This document shows positions 9,429 through 20,747 of a DNA stretch of 64,000 bases, piece after piece. The stretch is from Xenosphaeropsis pyriputrescens (Eukaryota; Ascomycota; Leotiomycetes; Phacidiales; Phacidiaceae), in NCBI GenBank assembly GCA_022609375.1, contig JAGKQE010000004.1:62001-126000 (forward strand), in the 5' to 3' direction. A program made the translations under genes and the position numbers. Below the pieces are notes generated by a model, which was given only the letters and a program-made list of their open reading frames with translations, was not told the DNA's origin and did not search any database. Position 1 is the first letter of the stretch, and each line of letters starts with the position of its first letter.

Positions 9429-10295
9429 TTAAGCACGGTGAGCCTGTCTAGCAGCACCGGTAGGCATGGCAGCGCCAGGGGCACCGCCAACGGCACCAGA
9501 AGCACCAGCAAAACCACCTGGACCGCCGAAGCCACCTGGACCACCGAAGCCACCAGTAGGCTGGGCAGCACCTGGGCCGAAGCCAGATGCGGCAGCACCA
9601 CCATGTCTGTTGGCACCGTGGGAGCGAGCGAAGCCGGATGGGGCAGCACCACCCTGTCTGTGGCCGCCGTGAGAGTGATCGAAGGAGCCGGTTGGCATGG
9701 CGCCGCCGGTTGGAATGGCACCAGATGGGATGGCACCGGCCTGGCGACGACCGAATGAAGGGCCGGCGGCGCCTGGGCCACCGAATCCACCGGTTGGAGC
9801 AGCAGCTCCTGGACCGCCAAAGCCGCCTGCGCCGGATGGGGCAGCGGCACCTTGGGCGTGAGCCTTGTTGGAGTGTCTGAAGGAACCAGTTGGCTGGGCT
9901 CCGCCTGGCGCGGCACCAGATGGGGCTGCGAAACCACCACCACCACGTCCTCCTCCTACACCAGCGCTTGGGGCGGCTGCGCCAGCCATTGGACCCTGTC
10001 GGCGGTTCTTCTTGGCGACGGCTTCGCGTCTGCCGCGGGCATGGGAGGCACCATCAGAGCTGATGACACCGGTTGGGGCTGCGGCTCCTGGGCCACCGAA
10101 TCCTGCGTGTCCGGATGGTGCGGCGGCACCTTGCATATGAGAGCGGCCGAATGAGCCAGTTGGCTGGGCTCCACCGACGACACCGGTTGGGTGAGCGTGA
10201 CCGACTCCGCGGCCGGATTCGTGAGCGTGACCGGCTTGGGGGAGGGCGTAGGCCATGGAGGCCAATCCGATGAGAGCGATCTTGGAGAAATGCAT
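9429..10295 (-). CDS. Secreted Gly/Ala/Pro-rich repeat protein with dibasic (Kex2-type) sites
   Basis: Single exon, 288 residues. The start at 10295 is chosen because it opens a good signal peptide (MHFSKIALIGLASMAYA, cut near residue 18-20); an in-frame ATG 228 bases upstream would hide it. The mature part is low-complexity and repetitive: GGAQPTGSF at 41-49 and 131-139 with the variant GGAMPTGSF at 198-205; QGAAAPSG at 55-62 and 148-155; FGGPGAAAPTG at 66-76 and 159-169; further FGGPG units near 250-260. There is no cysteine. Dibasic sites are RR 89-90, KK 95-96, RR 98-99 and RR 183-184, and Gln follows RR99 and RR184. His-rich patches occur (HSHGGHRQ). It could be a cell-wall or surface protein, or a precursor cut by the Golgi protease Kex2. 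No tailoring-enzyme gene is adjacent. Function unknown. Confidence 0.8.
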   Translation of the reverse strand: MHFSKIALIGLASMAYALPQAGHAHESGRGVGHAHPTGVVGGAQPTGSFGRSHMQGAAAPSGHAGFGGPGAAAPTGVISSDGASHARGRREAVAKKNRRQGPMAGAAAPSAGVGGGRGGGGFAAPSGAAPGGAQPTGSFRHSNKAHAQGAAAPSGAGGFGGPGAAAPTGGFGGPGAAGPSFGRRQAGAIPSGAIPTGGAMPTGSFDHSHGGHRQGGAAPSGFARSHGANRHGGAAASGFGPGAAQPTGGFGGPGGFGGPGGFAGASGAVGGAPGAAMPTGAARQAHRA

Positions 10296-11968
10296 GTTGA
10301 TAAAAGTATTGACTGCTGAGAGAATGTGGTTTGAGATTTTAGATCGGAGGTCGAGAGAGTTGAAAGTTTTGGGGAGATTTTTAAAGAATGTCGGACCTGC
10401 GATCAAATGTGTGTATGAAATAAAGGGAGAGTTATAATGAACAGCTCTAGGCTTGAACGAAGGATGAAGAGTGAAGAAGGAACTTGGGGATGATTCTTTT
10501 CGATGGGGTAGGAAAGATAACAATACTTATAACATCATTTCTTCAGTCACGAAAAACGCCTACACTCACCGATGATGAGTCGATGAATCGAGTAGATTGA
10601 TAGCCCGGGTATGGAAGTGAAGCAGTGCAAGTCCATAATTGTGGCACTTGCAGTAATCTACTCCCCACATGCTGGGGCTCAAGTCAAAACGGCCTACCAG
10701 TTTTTTTTGAGGCTTCCATTCGCTGAGCTTTGAAACGGAGGAGGTCTTTTGTTTGCAGCAGTAGGTTAGATGGCAAACACAGGGAGTGGAAGCGACTGGG
10801 GACGACCGGGATGTACATAGGACTGTACTCATAGTAGTCATTGAGCGTAATGAGTTTGAGTGATGATCGGCCAGTAGTTGAAGGGGAGCCATAGTACTGG
10901 ACAACGATATTGTATGGCATCGAAAGGTTGTGGAAGGACTTGGAGAGGGAGGACAGACGAAGTCGTCGTGTGCATACCGGGGTGGCCAGGACCACGACAT
11001 AGCGCCAGGCCTGAATGTTTCCAAGAACGACGATGAACTTGAAACGACTCTACCCGCCATCAGGTTTTGGGAAAAGAGTGCGGGATAGAAATAATATGGA
11101 TAATAGAATCTGTGCCGGTAGGAACAGCATGCCTGTCAATAGCAGGTCGGTAGTTATTAATTGTGCTCTGAATAGCCCGAATACCCTGAGTGCCAAGTAC
11201 ATGTCCATATGTATGTGCTGCCTTAGTCAGTGCTGCAAATATGTAGATAATGTAGATACTGTAGATACTTGGAATGAGATGAGAGTCAGGATATTCGAGG
11301 ACGAGACGAGGATCACAAGAGAGAGTGAGAGCCCCCACGCATAATGTGCAGGGAGTCAAGGTCGGGGTCGATTGTAGTTGGGCTGAAGGGAGTAAATCTA
11401 AGCCGAGAGAGTCGGATCAAATGAAGATCGCGCCCAAGTAGAGTAGTTGCTCGTCAGTCAATCAGTCACGACGACGGCTGTTTTGGGTGTACAGGGTCGA
11501 GTACGTAACCTTATGAATGTGCTGTGCTGTATATCAACAACTTACTATGGAACTGTCATATTCTATCGACATCAATATTTGGATGTCATTGATACAGAAA
11601 AGCAACGGCAGAAAGGCCACAGAAACAAGTACTGGGGAGTTGTAGAGAGAGAGAGAGGAGCAACCTACGCTCGAGTCTTCGGGATGACGACGAATAGATC
11701 AAAGAGTGAATGAAGATCAAGATGAAGACGCAGGTACCCATGCGCGTCACCGGCTGTGCGTGGTGAAGTTCAAACTGAGATGCCCGTCTAGATGTCCGTG
11801 AATAGCACCATAATTGACAAGACGTTTTGAAGAGGGTGGCTGAACACCTTGAACGACTAAGAATACTCCATTGGATGATGAAGCTTTGCGTCAATGCACT
11901 TTGCTTGGTGAAGATGAGAATGAGTCGAGGATGAAAGTCATGATGGCGAATAATGGAGAATGGAGAAC

Positions 11969-12012
11969 GGTGAATGGCGAATGGTGAATGGTGAATGGTG
12001 AATGGTGAATGG
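11969..12012. repeat. Tandem repeat of gaatggtg-type units
   Basis: About five imperfect copies of an 8-base unit (gaatggtg, first copy gaatggcg), preceded by diverged related units (aatggagaatgg) from about 11950. Simple replication-slippage repeat in intergenic DNA. Confidence 0.9.
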
Positions 12013-12784
12013 AAGAGAGACGCAATTCATTTGAAAATGCCACTGACACTCAGTCACACTAGCGACCATCACTATACTACACATGACACTCGCCTTCACA
12101 CATACGCAGTACAATACATAGGTACTCTACTCATTGCGCAACACTCGCAACACAATACAATACACTTCACTAAATGTTAGTTTCTTCGCTGTGGAGAATC
12201 CGATCATCGATGGCCCAATGCACGAAGATAAACAACAAGACCGAGTTTGTTATATTACGTTGATGCTGATGTTGATGTTGATGTGCTGCTCTACTCTATT
12301 CTACTCTACTCTGCTCTGCTTCGAGTTGACATGTCAATAGGAACAATCAACTACCTCAGTATGTGATAGTGCATCAACTTTATCCCTCTCAACTTGAGCA
12401 ATGATACCGATATTGACACTCTACAGACCACACATCAGCCTGAATATGCCGGGTATCATCTGAAGTCTCAATAGCCACAAGTCCAATACCATACCCATTC
12501 ACATATGCCGGGCATCATCCAGCAAAGAACTCACAATCTCATCTCACGACCGCAACACGGAGTCCCCAAGTAAGACAAGAGAGAGGAAAAGAAGAACAAG
12601 CACAGCAAGGTAAGTAGAAAGCAGCCCATCAATCCCAGGAGCCAGCTACTTGTACAACCCAGTCAGGTACAAATACAACACCAGGGCCGGCAATGAGAAA
12701 CAAGGACAGGCCGTGCGGCGAAAACAGCCCCAAACACTTACTCAATCTACTTTACATCGTTATGTACGAGTACAAGTACATACA

Positions 12785-12808
12785 AGCACTTGCACTTGCA
12801 CTTGCACA
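12785..12808. repeat. ACTTGC hexanucleotide repeat
   Basis: Several consecutive copies of cacttg/acttgc within a region already rich in gtacaagtac motifs. Confidence 0.85.
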
Positions 12809-13381
12809 TAATCCTGTATCTGAACCCCCACCGGAGCCCCATACCGCGTAGAATAACTCCCTACGGTAATATATCGATAGCATCCAGCATTCCCACACAG
12901 TACTTGTACTACTCAACCCTACCTCCTGGAATGCTCGGAACATTTCACCCAACAGCAATATCCCGAGCACTGCCAAGCAAAGCAGAGTAAAGCACTTTGT
13001 GCTTCGCTCGTCTACATCTTCTCAAGTCGCGCACGGGTAGAAGACGCCGATATCTATTCTACTTACAGTACATAGTGCAGACGACATACACAGAGCACAC
13101 GGAGTGTGTCAACAGAATTATGCAAGCACAAAACCCAGGCCATATTGTACAAGTAGCTCGGCAAACGCTGCTCTACCGACAGGGACGAGGAGGACCCCGG
13201 GACGGTGGGACCAGGTGCTGTGGGACATTGATTAGTGCAGCAGCAAGAGGCAATGACGCCGACGCTCTCACTCTCCTGTCGCTGGCCACATGAGCGAAAA
13301 GCAATCACCGTCTGGTCACAATCGCATTCAAAGTCAAAGTCACAGCCGGGCCAGACCAGACCAGGCCAGGTCCAGGGGAGG

Positions 13382-13411
13382 ACATAGATACATAGATACA
13401 TAGATACATAC
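13382..13411. repeat. ATACATAG tandem repeat
   Basis: About four copies of the octamer catagata/atacatag, running into further cataggtacatacata sequence to about 13437. Confidence 0.9.
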
Positions 13412-13747
13412 TAGGTATGTGCATAGGTACATACATAAGGAGGGCATGCACGGCTCGGGTATTCCCCACAGGCACGGAGCACGGGGCAGTAGGGGGTAGA
13501 CTGCGATAGAGTACCGTAATTAGGGGGTGGAGAGGGGGGAGGTTATTGCATGGAGGGGAAGAAGCAGAGGTACATAGAATAGAGATGAAGGATGTCAGAT
13601 GAGTCGAGCCATATTCTACGGTGCAATCAAAGTTGCACAGGGGGCCATTCAGGGCTCAGGGGGTACAGAGATGCTTGTATGCGTGCATGAATGACGAGCG
13701 GCATGTGAGGGGAGTGAGGTGAGTCAAGATTGATTGAATGATTAAGT

Positions 13748-13777
13748 GATTGAGTGATTGATTGATTGATTGATTGG
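13748..13777. repeat. GATT tetranucleotide repeat
   Basis: Runs of gattgagtgattgattgatt and more GATT units, preceded by degenerate copies from about 13728. Simple repeat in the gene-free region. Confidence 0.9.
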
Positions 13778-14256
13778 GGGTTGAGAAGATTGAGGTCTAT
13801 GACATTCTAGGTACACATTTGCATTGCGCTGCTAGAATGAATGGGATGATGACTAGGCCGAGAGAGATTGCTAGAGCCAACAACAAGGTGCTGTGTTTGT
13901 GGTGAGATGCGGACTGAAAGGGGAGCTAGAAAGGGGCAGGTGGAGAGAAGTAGAGAGAATCGAATCAAGGAGAAGAAAGGGACGAAAGAAATGAAATCAA
14001 TGGAAAGCTCTGAGAGCAAAAGGAGAAGAAGAAAAAGAAAAAATAACACCACGAAAGAAGCAAAAAGATTTCAGTGCAATAAGTAGCAAAAATCATCATC
14101 AATCTCCTTGAAACGACCAAATCAATACTGTAAGATAGAAGCAAATTCAAAGGAGACATCCCACAGGTGAACCGTAAAGAAAGAATCATTCTACGCCAAA
14201 TTTCCATCATTGGTTTTAGTTATCCCAGCCATGAACAGACCACCACCTACGCTCGC

Positions 14257-17167
14257 TCAGTAGTTCAATTCGCCATTTCCAGCCCCACCAACGGCATCGA
14301 GGTCCTCATAGGATTTCAAGCTGCGACCCTGCACGGCCTCACGAGGACCAACGGCAGCGCCACCAGAGGCACCATCACCCCATTTGCCACCGCCAGCATT
14401 ATTGCTTGGACGAGGGGTGTTGCTGGATCTTGAGCCGACATTGGGTGGGCTCAGACGACCCGAGTCCCTACTCTCGCCCCATCGCTGCTCACGGGGTTGA
14501 CGTCTGTCGTACGGGCCAGGGCGCTGCGAAGTGCTGCTGAAGCGGCCACCACCACGACGGATAGGGCCAGAGCCGCGGTCATCAGATGTAGAGGACCAGC
14601 CGACAGGTGCCTGGACTGCGTGGCCGGCAAAGAAGGGTGGGAAGCCTGGACCAAAACCGGGCACTGGTGGCATTCCTGTCATGCCGAAGTTGCTAAGGTT
14701 GAAGCCGCGAGGTGTGCCTGCTGGCATATGCCCGTTGGCAGGAGGGAAATGGCCGTTACTGTTGGCATCCGAGCGAGAGGGAGCAATATGAGCAGGATCA
14801 AGAACATAGGTGTTGACTAGCTCGAGCTATGACGGATACTGTCAGTAATTTGAAAGTTTATTGGGTGGCGCTGAATCCTTACATCTTGTTTCAAACTCTC
14901 GAGCCACTCAGGGTGACGCTTCTCCACATGCTTCTTCCAGAAATGCTCCTCCTTGAAAAGCTTCTGACAATCAGGCACTCGGCATCTGAATTTATGTTCA
15001 TCTTCTTGCTTTACATATTTTTGGAGATCAGCTTCGAGGGCCTCCTCGATGGGTTTTCCACCGAGCTTGCGAACATCAACGTTCTCTGGCTCAACAATCT
15101 GAAGGATCTTCTCCTCAAACGTTTTTACCCAGTTGAACGCGCGTTGCAATTGCTGATCAGCCTTGGAAGCTTGGCTGTTACGAGCAAATTTGCGCTCAGT
15201 TTCGGGCGACCCAACTTCCATATCATTGCTATCGCGTCTTTTCCCGGGCAGAGGTTCACCGAGTGCAGTTGCTCGCGCGGCAGCCTTGCTGGCACTGCTA
15301 AGAGTGCCACGAGGACGGCGTAGATGACCTCCTGGACATTTGCGAGTGAGTTCATGGATAGAGTCGGCCTCGAACACACAGAAGAAGCAGAAGTTGAAGA
15401 CACGGCGAAGATATTCGACCATCAAGTCCAACTGTTTCTTCTTGACCAAAAGATCCTCATCATCCTGTTCATCTTCGTCAACGACACCTTCCTCCTCCTC
15501 CTCTCCCTCATCTAGTTCAATGTCTTCACCATCCTCAGCTGCGACATCAAGACTCATTGGATCCAGTTCTTTCTTGGTCTTTTTGGTGACAGGAATTGCT
15601 GGCTGGAGACGGCCCTGTTCTTTCAACTCTTCGACCTTCTCTTCAATTTTGAGCACTGCGTTGAAATCCGAACCGAAATCTTCCTCATACTTGTTGATGA
15701 GTCGAGAGGCCAAGTCGAGATCCTTTTCGACACGTTCAGGGGCAGAGAAGAGGTCCCAAAGGGCCTTCTTTCTTGGTGCACTCGGTGGTACATGAACTCC
15801 AACATGGCATGTGAAATCACCTCGCTCCTCGTCCTTTACTTGCTTTCCGTTGACAGCTTCCAAGGCCTTCTCAGCTGTAGATTGTACAATTGGAGGTCCA
15901 AGAATAGGCTCGCCATCCTCATCCTTGAGCTCAATGCGGTCGGCGACTGGCGCAACCTCTGCAGCCGGATGCAACATGACCCAACCAATGCGGTGATAAC
16001 GCTTACTCGGATTTGGATCACTCAAGCTCAAGCACTTGAATCCTCCCTCATCTTCACCGAGGTGTTCTTTGCAGAATTCCTCGAGCTTTTCTCGGCTGAC
16101 GTGTGGTGCAATAGTCTTGATTAAAAGAGTAGGCTGGAAAGCGTTCTCGTCTCGAATGTCGCTGCCCTTGATGGGGACTAGATCTCCAACGCCAAGGACT
16201 TCATTCGCAGCTGTAGTTTCACCTTCTTCCTTCTCTATTACTCCGCCCTGCCCGTTGCTCTCGTTCTTTGGGATTCCCTCCAAGGAAAAGCCATCAAAGG
16301 TACCAGATTCAAGATCTAATTCCCATTGACTGTAGTTTCCTCGACGGAAATCGTTGAGCTGTCTTCGGAGAGGGTCCCTGACTTCGCCTACATATCTTTC
16401 TCTGAACCATTGTTCCGCCTTGTGCTCTTGAACGAACATGCGCGCCATCTTTGCTTGTAGCTCCTCCTTGTAGGAATCGTATGCGACTTGAATGACAGCC
16501 TTCTCGCGATCGCGCTCCTCTTGCGTTTCACGTTGTCCACGTAGTCTGTCTGGTTCGCGTCTACGACCAGTCTTTGTGCGTTCACGCTCATCCTTGATCT
16601 TCTCGTTTGTGCGCCACCACTCGCTGAAATACGAAAAGCCGACCTGGAAGGGCATCTTGAAGGGATCCGTGAGAGGATTTGTGAGAGGAGCAGGTGCACC
16701 ACCACTAGCATCCTGACCAGGAATGTATCGATCAATGTTAGCAGGTGGTGGTGACATTCGTCGACGATCATCGCGGTCGCGTGGGCCACCATAATCATCA
16801 CGCGCGTTTCTAGGCGCTGGTTCGTATCGGTCGATGGGAGAGCGGGATCGATTGCTCCGGCGACGTTGTCGATCGTGACCTAAGAATAGAAAAGTAAGAA
16901 AAATGCTCTGTAAGAATTTGATGACCTCGTATCGTCTTATATCGTGGTTGTGCAATTGTTGCGCGAAGAATGGACGTCGGATAGCTGCCGAGGCCCCCGA
17001 ACAAAGCCGAAGCGCAGTTTCAATGGAAGTGACATACCAGGCGATCTACCACGGTAAAAGGTATCTTGACGTTCAGTTGATCTCCTATCATCACGAGTAC
17101 TCCAGCCATGTCTCTCTGGTGGAGATCGCGCCGTGGGAGGCTCCCTGAAACCAGCGTACGAGTCCAT
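14257..17167 (-). CDS. ARS2/SERRATE-family zinc-finger protein (Pir2-like)
   Basis: Homologue of Ars2/SERRATE (S. pombe Pir2), a nuclear protein that links the cap-binding complex to RNA processing and decay. Exons: 17167-17038, 16879-14883 and 14826-14257, coding 898 residues. The N-terminus is Arg/Asp/Ser-rich (RRRSNRSRSPIDRYEP). Next comes the family core: FSYFSEWWRT, KDERERTKTGRRR, an RRM-like part (QPTLLIKTIAPHVSREKLEEF ... RYHRIGWVML), a long acidic run (about DEGEEEEEGVVDEDEQDDED), and EYLRRVFNFCFFCVFEADS. A C2H2 finger has ligands C676, C681, H694 and H699. The C-terminus is Gly/Arg/Pro-rich with the conserved SYEDLDA motif (881-887). The ATG at 17167 precedes MDSYAGFREPP; the frame is open further upstream but looks like leader. 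Splice sites are canonical. Confidence 0.93.
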
Positions 17168-19215
17168 GTCTTTTAGGCGTTGACCTCTAGGCCACTGATG
17201 ATGTACAAGGACGTCTCCAAGTCGCGTTGTAAATCCGCCGGCGGAAGGGTGCAACCACTTGTGGTTATAGTGTTGAGCTTTGGCTGAAGTGGATTGCCGC
17301 GTTTGTTGTTTGTCAAGTGATCCCCGGTGATTGACTTGTTGTGATTGGGACAACAACGATGGAGGAGCTGTTTGTCGGCATCATTGCTTGTCAGAGGTGT
17401 TTTCAATTGAAGTAGTAATGAAGAATGAAGAATGAAGAATGAATGTAGAACTGAATGAGAAGAAGAGGAAGAAGAAGAGGTGGAGTGAAAAGAGACAGAG
17501 TAGAAATGGATCGAGTTGAGGGCCGTTTAACAGCGGGATTGCAGTAATGAGCGCAAGCTGAAGCTAGGTATGTGATATGAGGGTAAAACGGGTATGGATG
17601 GATAGATAGATAGGTAGGTATTTGATGTGCTTCTGGTGAGAGGAAATGAGGCTTTACAACAAGTGCTGTGTCTTTTTGTTCTTTGATTGAAGAGGAAGAG
17701 GGGGAAGGAGAGCAGGTAAAAGAATTGAAGAAAAGAGGATGGACGAACGAGAATCTGATGAGTGCAAGTGCCCGTCGTAATGAATGGGATTGTCGACTGG
17801 AGAGCGACGACGATGATGCTGTGAATCAGGTGCGAAGGATGACTTCTGCTGCTGGCCGTGGGCATGGGCATGGGCATCGCCGTGGCCGTGCTTGTGAGCG
17901 TGAGCGTGGAGCTGACCTGGCTCAAGTGTGGTGCTAGTGCCCATTGTGGCAAAGCGGCGATTAGCTGTTGTGGATTGTGGTTGTGTTGCTGTATCGGAAG
18001 AGAAGATGCCGACCTGGGGTAATGTGTGCCTGGTAACTGAGGCGCATAGAAGGATATGATCACGTGAATCTGCATGAAATGATGGACTTTGATCATAAGC
18101 AGTGCTTTTGGTGTATTGTAATGTAAGTAAGTACCCAGGTACTTATGAGTTCGGGGAGGCGTGAATTGGATGTTGCGGGGGTAGAGAGGTCTTGTCTACT
18201 TATGTTGGTAGATACGTGTCAACGGAAGAGATGCAGCTACCTTTGGCTTTTAGGTGAGTCCATATTCAGATATGTCCTCGAATCAGTCACTTTGCACTTG
18301 AATGTGAACATGAAGAAAGTGAGAATCCATCACAAGCAGGGTATATCTTCTATCTTCTATCTACTTGTAGTATCTAACTATCTAGACCAAAACAAATTAC
18401 AAAGCGACTGTAAGCTACTTTGCCTGATGGCCACGCAAGCTCTCGTGAAGGATATCTATGTTTTAATACTCCACTCAAAGTCAAAGTCACCTGACGTCCA
18501 ACCTCGGTGTTGGAAATTCGCAAGCAACCGAAGCAACATCCTCTAAGTATTATAAATAAGTACAAATACTTATTAAACAGGTACATAATTGGCTACATAC
18601 AGGGTAAAACAGCTCACAACTGGCTCATCCGACACCCCCAGCAAGGCTAACTAGCGAGTCAGCAGCAAGTCAGTGACGACGACCTACAAGCACATAGCTC
18701 CCAGTGGAGACACAGGTGGAGGGGAGAATGAGAGAGAATGTACCTAGGTAGGTACTATGTACATAGCTACATAGTTACATAAGTAGGTACAGCAGGTGGC
18801 CAAGTAATATCGCACGACTTCTGTCCCCCTCATCCTTCTTTCATCCATCTTTGATCTTTGATCAACTCAACCTCAAGAAGATCATCAAAGGTACATGAAT
18901 CATGACTCCCTCGTCAAGGTGAAGATTGCCATCCATTGCGCATGACAAAACAAGGCTTCATGATAGGTACCTCGACCTAATCCTGGCCTTGCCGTCGACG
19001 TCACACACATGTGATTTCGGCGACAGCAGGGTTGGGTACATGACAGGCCGAGTTTCATGCCATGCGGATAATGACAATGACAATGGAACGACAATGGCAA
19101 CGACATTATCCAGAATCATACTCTATCATCTCGCCAATCTCATACCCATTTTCCCACCTTTTCTATAAAACCTCCACTCTCATCCATCAATCTAACAACC
19201 ACCAGAACCGCAAAC
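17168..19215. other. Divergent intergenic region between ARS2 and the TspO gene
   Basis: About 2 kb. The minus-strand part near ARS2 is pyrimidine-rich (about 17450-17500), as expected for its promoter and leader. The leader would hold a 23-residue upstream open frame (ATG at 17384, stop by 17313). A minus-strand frame at 17654-17944 encodes a His-rich peptide (HAHAHKHGHGDAHAHAHG) of uncertain status. Around 18740-18790 the sequence is rich in palindromic GTACCTAGGTAC-type motifs. No other gene is supported. Confidence 0.5.
17415..17445. repeat. GAATGAA short tandem repeat in the ARS2 upstream region
   Basis: Three to four copies of aatgaag/aagaatg, adjoining a purine-rich tract (pyrimidine-rich on the ARS2 strand). 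Confidence 0.8.
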
Positions 19216-19872
19216 ATGACAACCTACTATCCACACCTGACGCTCCCCGCGTCCATCTTCGCCAGCCCAATAGCCTCAATCGGCCTCCCAATCGCCCTAG
19301 GAACAGCCGTCGGCTTCAGCGTATCACGTAAGCTCGCGGACCCTCCCTCACCAGCGACGCGCAAGCACTAACCCCTCCCAGCCAAAAAGACACAAAAGAC
19401 ATACATGGCCCTCAAACAGCCGCCCTACCGCCCAGCACCCCAAGTCTTCGGCCCAGCCTGGACAGTCCTATACGGCCTGATGGGCTACAGCGCGTACCGC
19501 GCCTTCAGCTCGCTGAGCCCAACCTCATCGCCCGACCAGATCCAGGCTTTCAAGCACGGCGCCACGCTCTACACCATCCAGCTGGGCCTCAACCTCATCT
19601 GGATGCCGCTGTTCTTCTGGGCCAAGCGCCCCATCGCCGCCACCGCCGACATCGTCGCCCTGACGGGCGTCACCGGCTACCTGGCGTACGTGTGGAGCGG
19701 CGTCGATTCCGTGGCCGCCTGGGCCCTCGCGCCCTACCTCGCCTGGTTGGGCTTCGCGACGTATCTGAGCGCCGGCGTCGGCTATCTCAATGATTGGGAT
19801 CTTGCGGACAAGGAGGTGCCGGCTGCGCCGAAGGGGAAGGATACTAAGTATGTGGATGAAAAGGCTGAGTAG
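19216..19872 (+). CDS. TspO/MBR family protein (translocator protein homologue)
   Basis: Member of the TspO/MBR family (mammalian TSPO, bacterial TspO), small proteins with five membrane helices that bind porphyrins and sterols and in eukaryotes usually sit in the outer mitochondrial membrane. Exons 19216-19327 and 19382-19872, coding 200 residues. Typical marks are PPYRPAPQVFGPAWTVLYGLMGYSAY, LNLIWMPLFFWAKRP and APYLAWLGFATYLSAGVGYLN, which match the conserved Pro/Trp-rich loop and the final helices of the family. The first exon supplies helix 1 (LPASIFASPIASIGLPIALG). The C-terminus is a charged tail (KGKDTKYVDEKAE). Coding sequence is GC-rich. The physiological ligand in fungi cannot be told from sequence. 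Confidence 0.92.
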
Positions 19873-20747
19873 ATGTGTGAAGGGGACTTTTGAGGAGAGA
19901 GGGGGAGGGGGGCTTCAGGTATGGTTTGATGAGTTCGTTACTGCTGTTCGTAGTTTGTAGTGTTAATCCCGACTTTGATTTCGGGTTAGTTATTGATCTG
20001 CGTCTGGTTGAGTGCAATGTCTGACGCGAGAGAAATCATGTCTGCCTGTAGGTCAAACAGTCTGAACTGAGGACGATGAGGGATCAGGATGTCATGAACA
20101 TGGCACAGCACAGGGAAACACTTCGTCCAGGCTGAAATGTGCATTTCGTCGAGAAAAGCGTGTTAAAATAATTCTGTGAGACCAACAGGTACGACAGCCA
20201 TCCAATCTCGGTTTTTTATATCCAGCAAGACAGAAGGCTCAATGATAACTGCCTAGGTACCCATCTCCAATACATGAATACAAATCAAGGCATACACAAA
20301 GCAAAGCATACCAAAGATCGAGACGCAGGAAGTAGATTAAATACCAAGTATATTCAATTGCAACTCAAGTCTCAACCAGCTAGAAACAAATAGCCCGTCG
20401 CCACGGTCCCAACGCCACCCAATGCTCAGTCGAGCCAAATATCCAGATCAACCCAGCCGCTCCGCCCCGCCCAGTGCAGTCCATACAATGCATGCGATAC
20501 CAATCTGAAGCCGGATACCAAACACCATCAACGCTCCCTCGCACGACGACATGAAAAAGATGAAAGGCCGTTTCCTAGTTATTCCCCCCCTACCGGGCCA
20601 GTATGCACATCGTGCAAGCCCATCTATACCCATCTATCCCTTTCCCCCCTTTTATGTAATGCTTTTGTCGTCCGTCACTATGCACCGTTCTCTATTGCCC
20701 CCAATGGTCGACCACTCGATCAAGCCCTGCCGTATATCTCGAGCGAC
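19873..20747. other. Convergent intergenic region
   Basis: 875 bases between the stops of the TspO gene and the ornithine carrier gene. Nothing beyond short chance frames is seen; both 3' UTRs lie here. Confidence 0.5.

Larger units (their letters stand above)
10296..14256. other. 4-kb gene-free region upstream of the repeat-protein gene
   Basis: Between the ATG of the repeat protein and the stop of ARS2 I find no convincing gene. Minus-strand frames at 10566-11060 and 10684-10995 overlap each other; one contains plausible stretches (NIVVQYYGSPSTTG) but no recognisable domain. The region is full of short tandem repeats (listed separately) and GTAC/CTTGTAC-rich sequence. The minus strand is pyrimidine-rich at about 13920-14060, which in fungi often marks a transcription start. 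A long promoter with non-coding transcription toward 10295 is a possible reading. Confidence 0.45.

Noticed and set aside
10566..11060. Minus-strand frames of 164 and 103 codons upstream of the repeat-protein gene
   Set aside because: Two overlapping frames compete, neither has a recognisable domain, and the Ser/Thr/His-rich translations look like low-complexity DNA.
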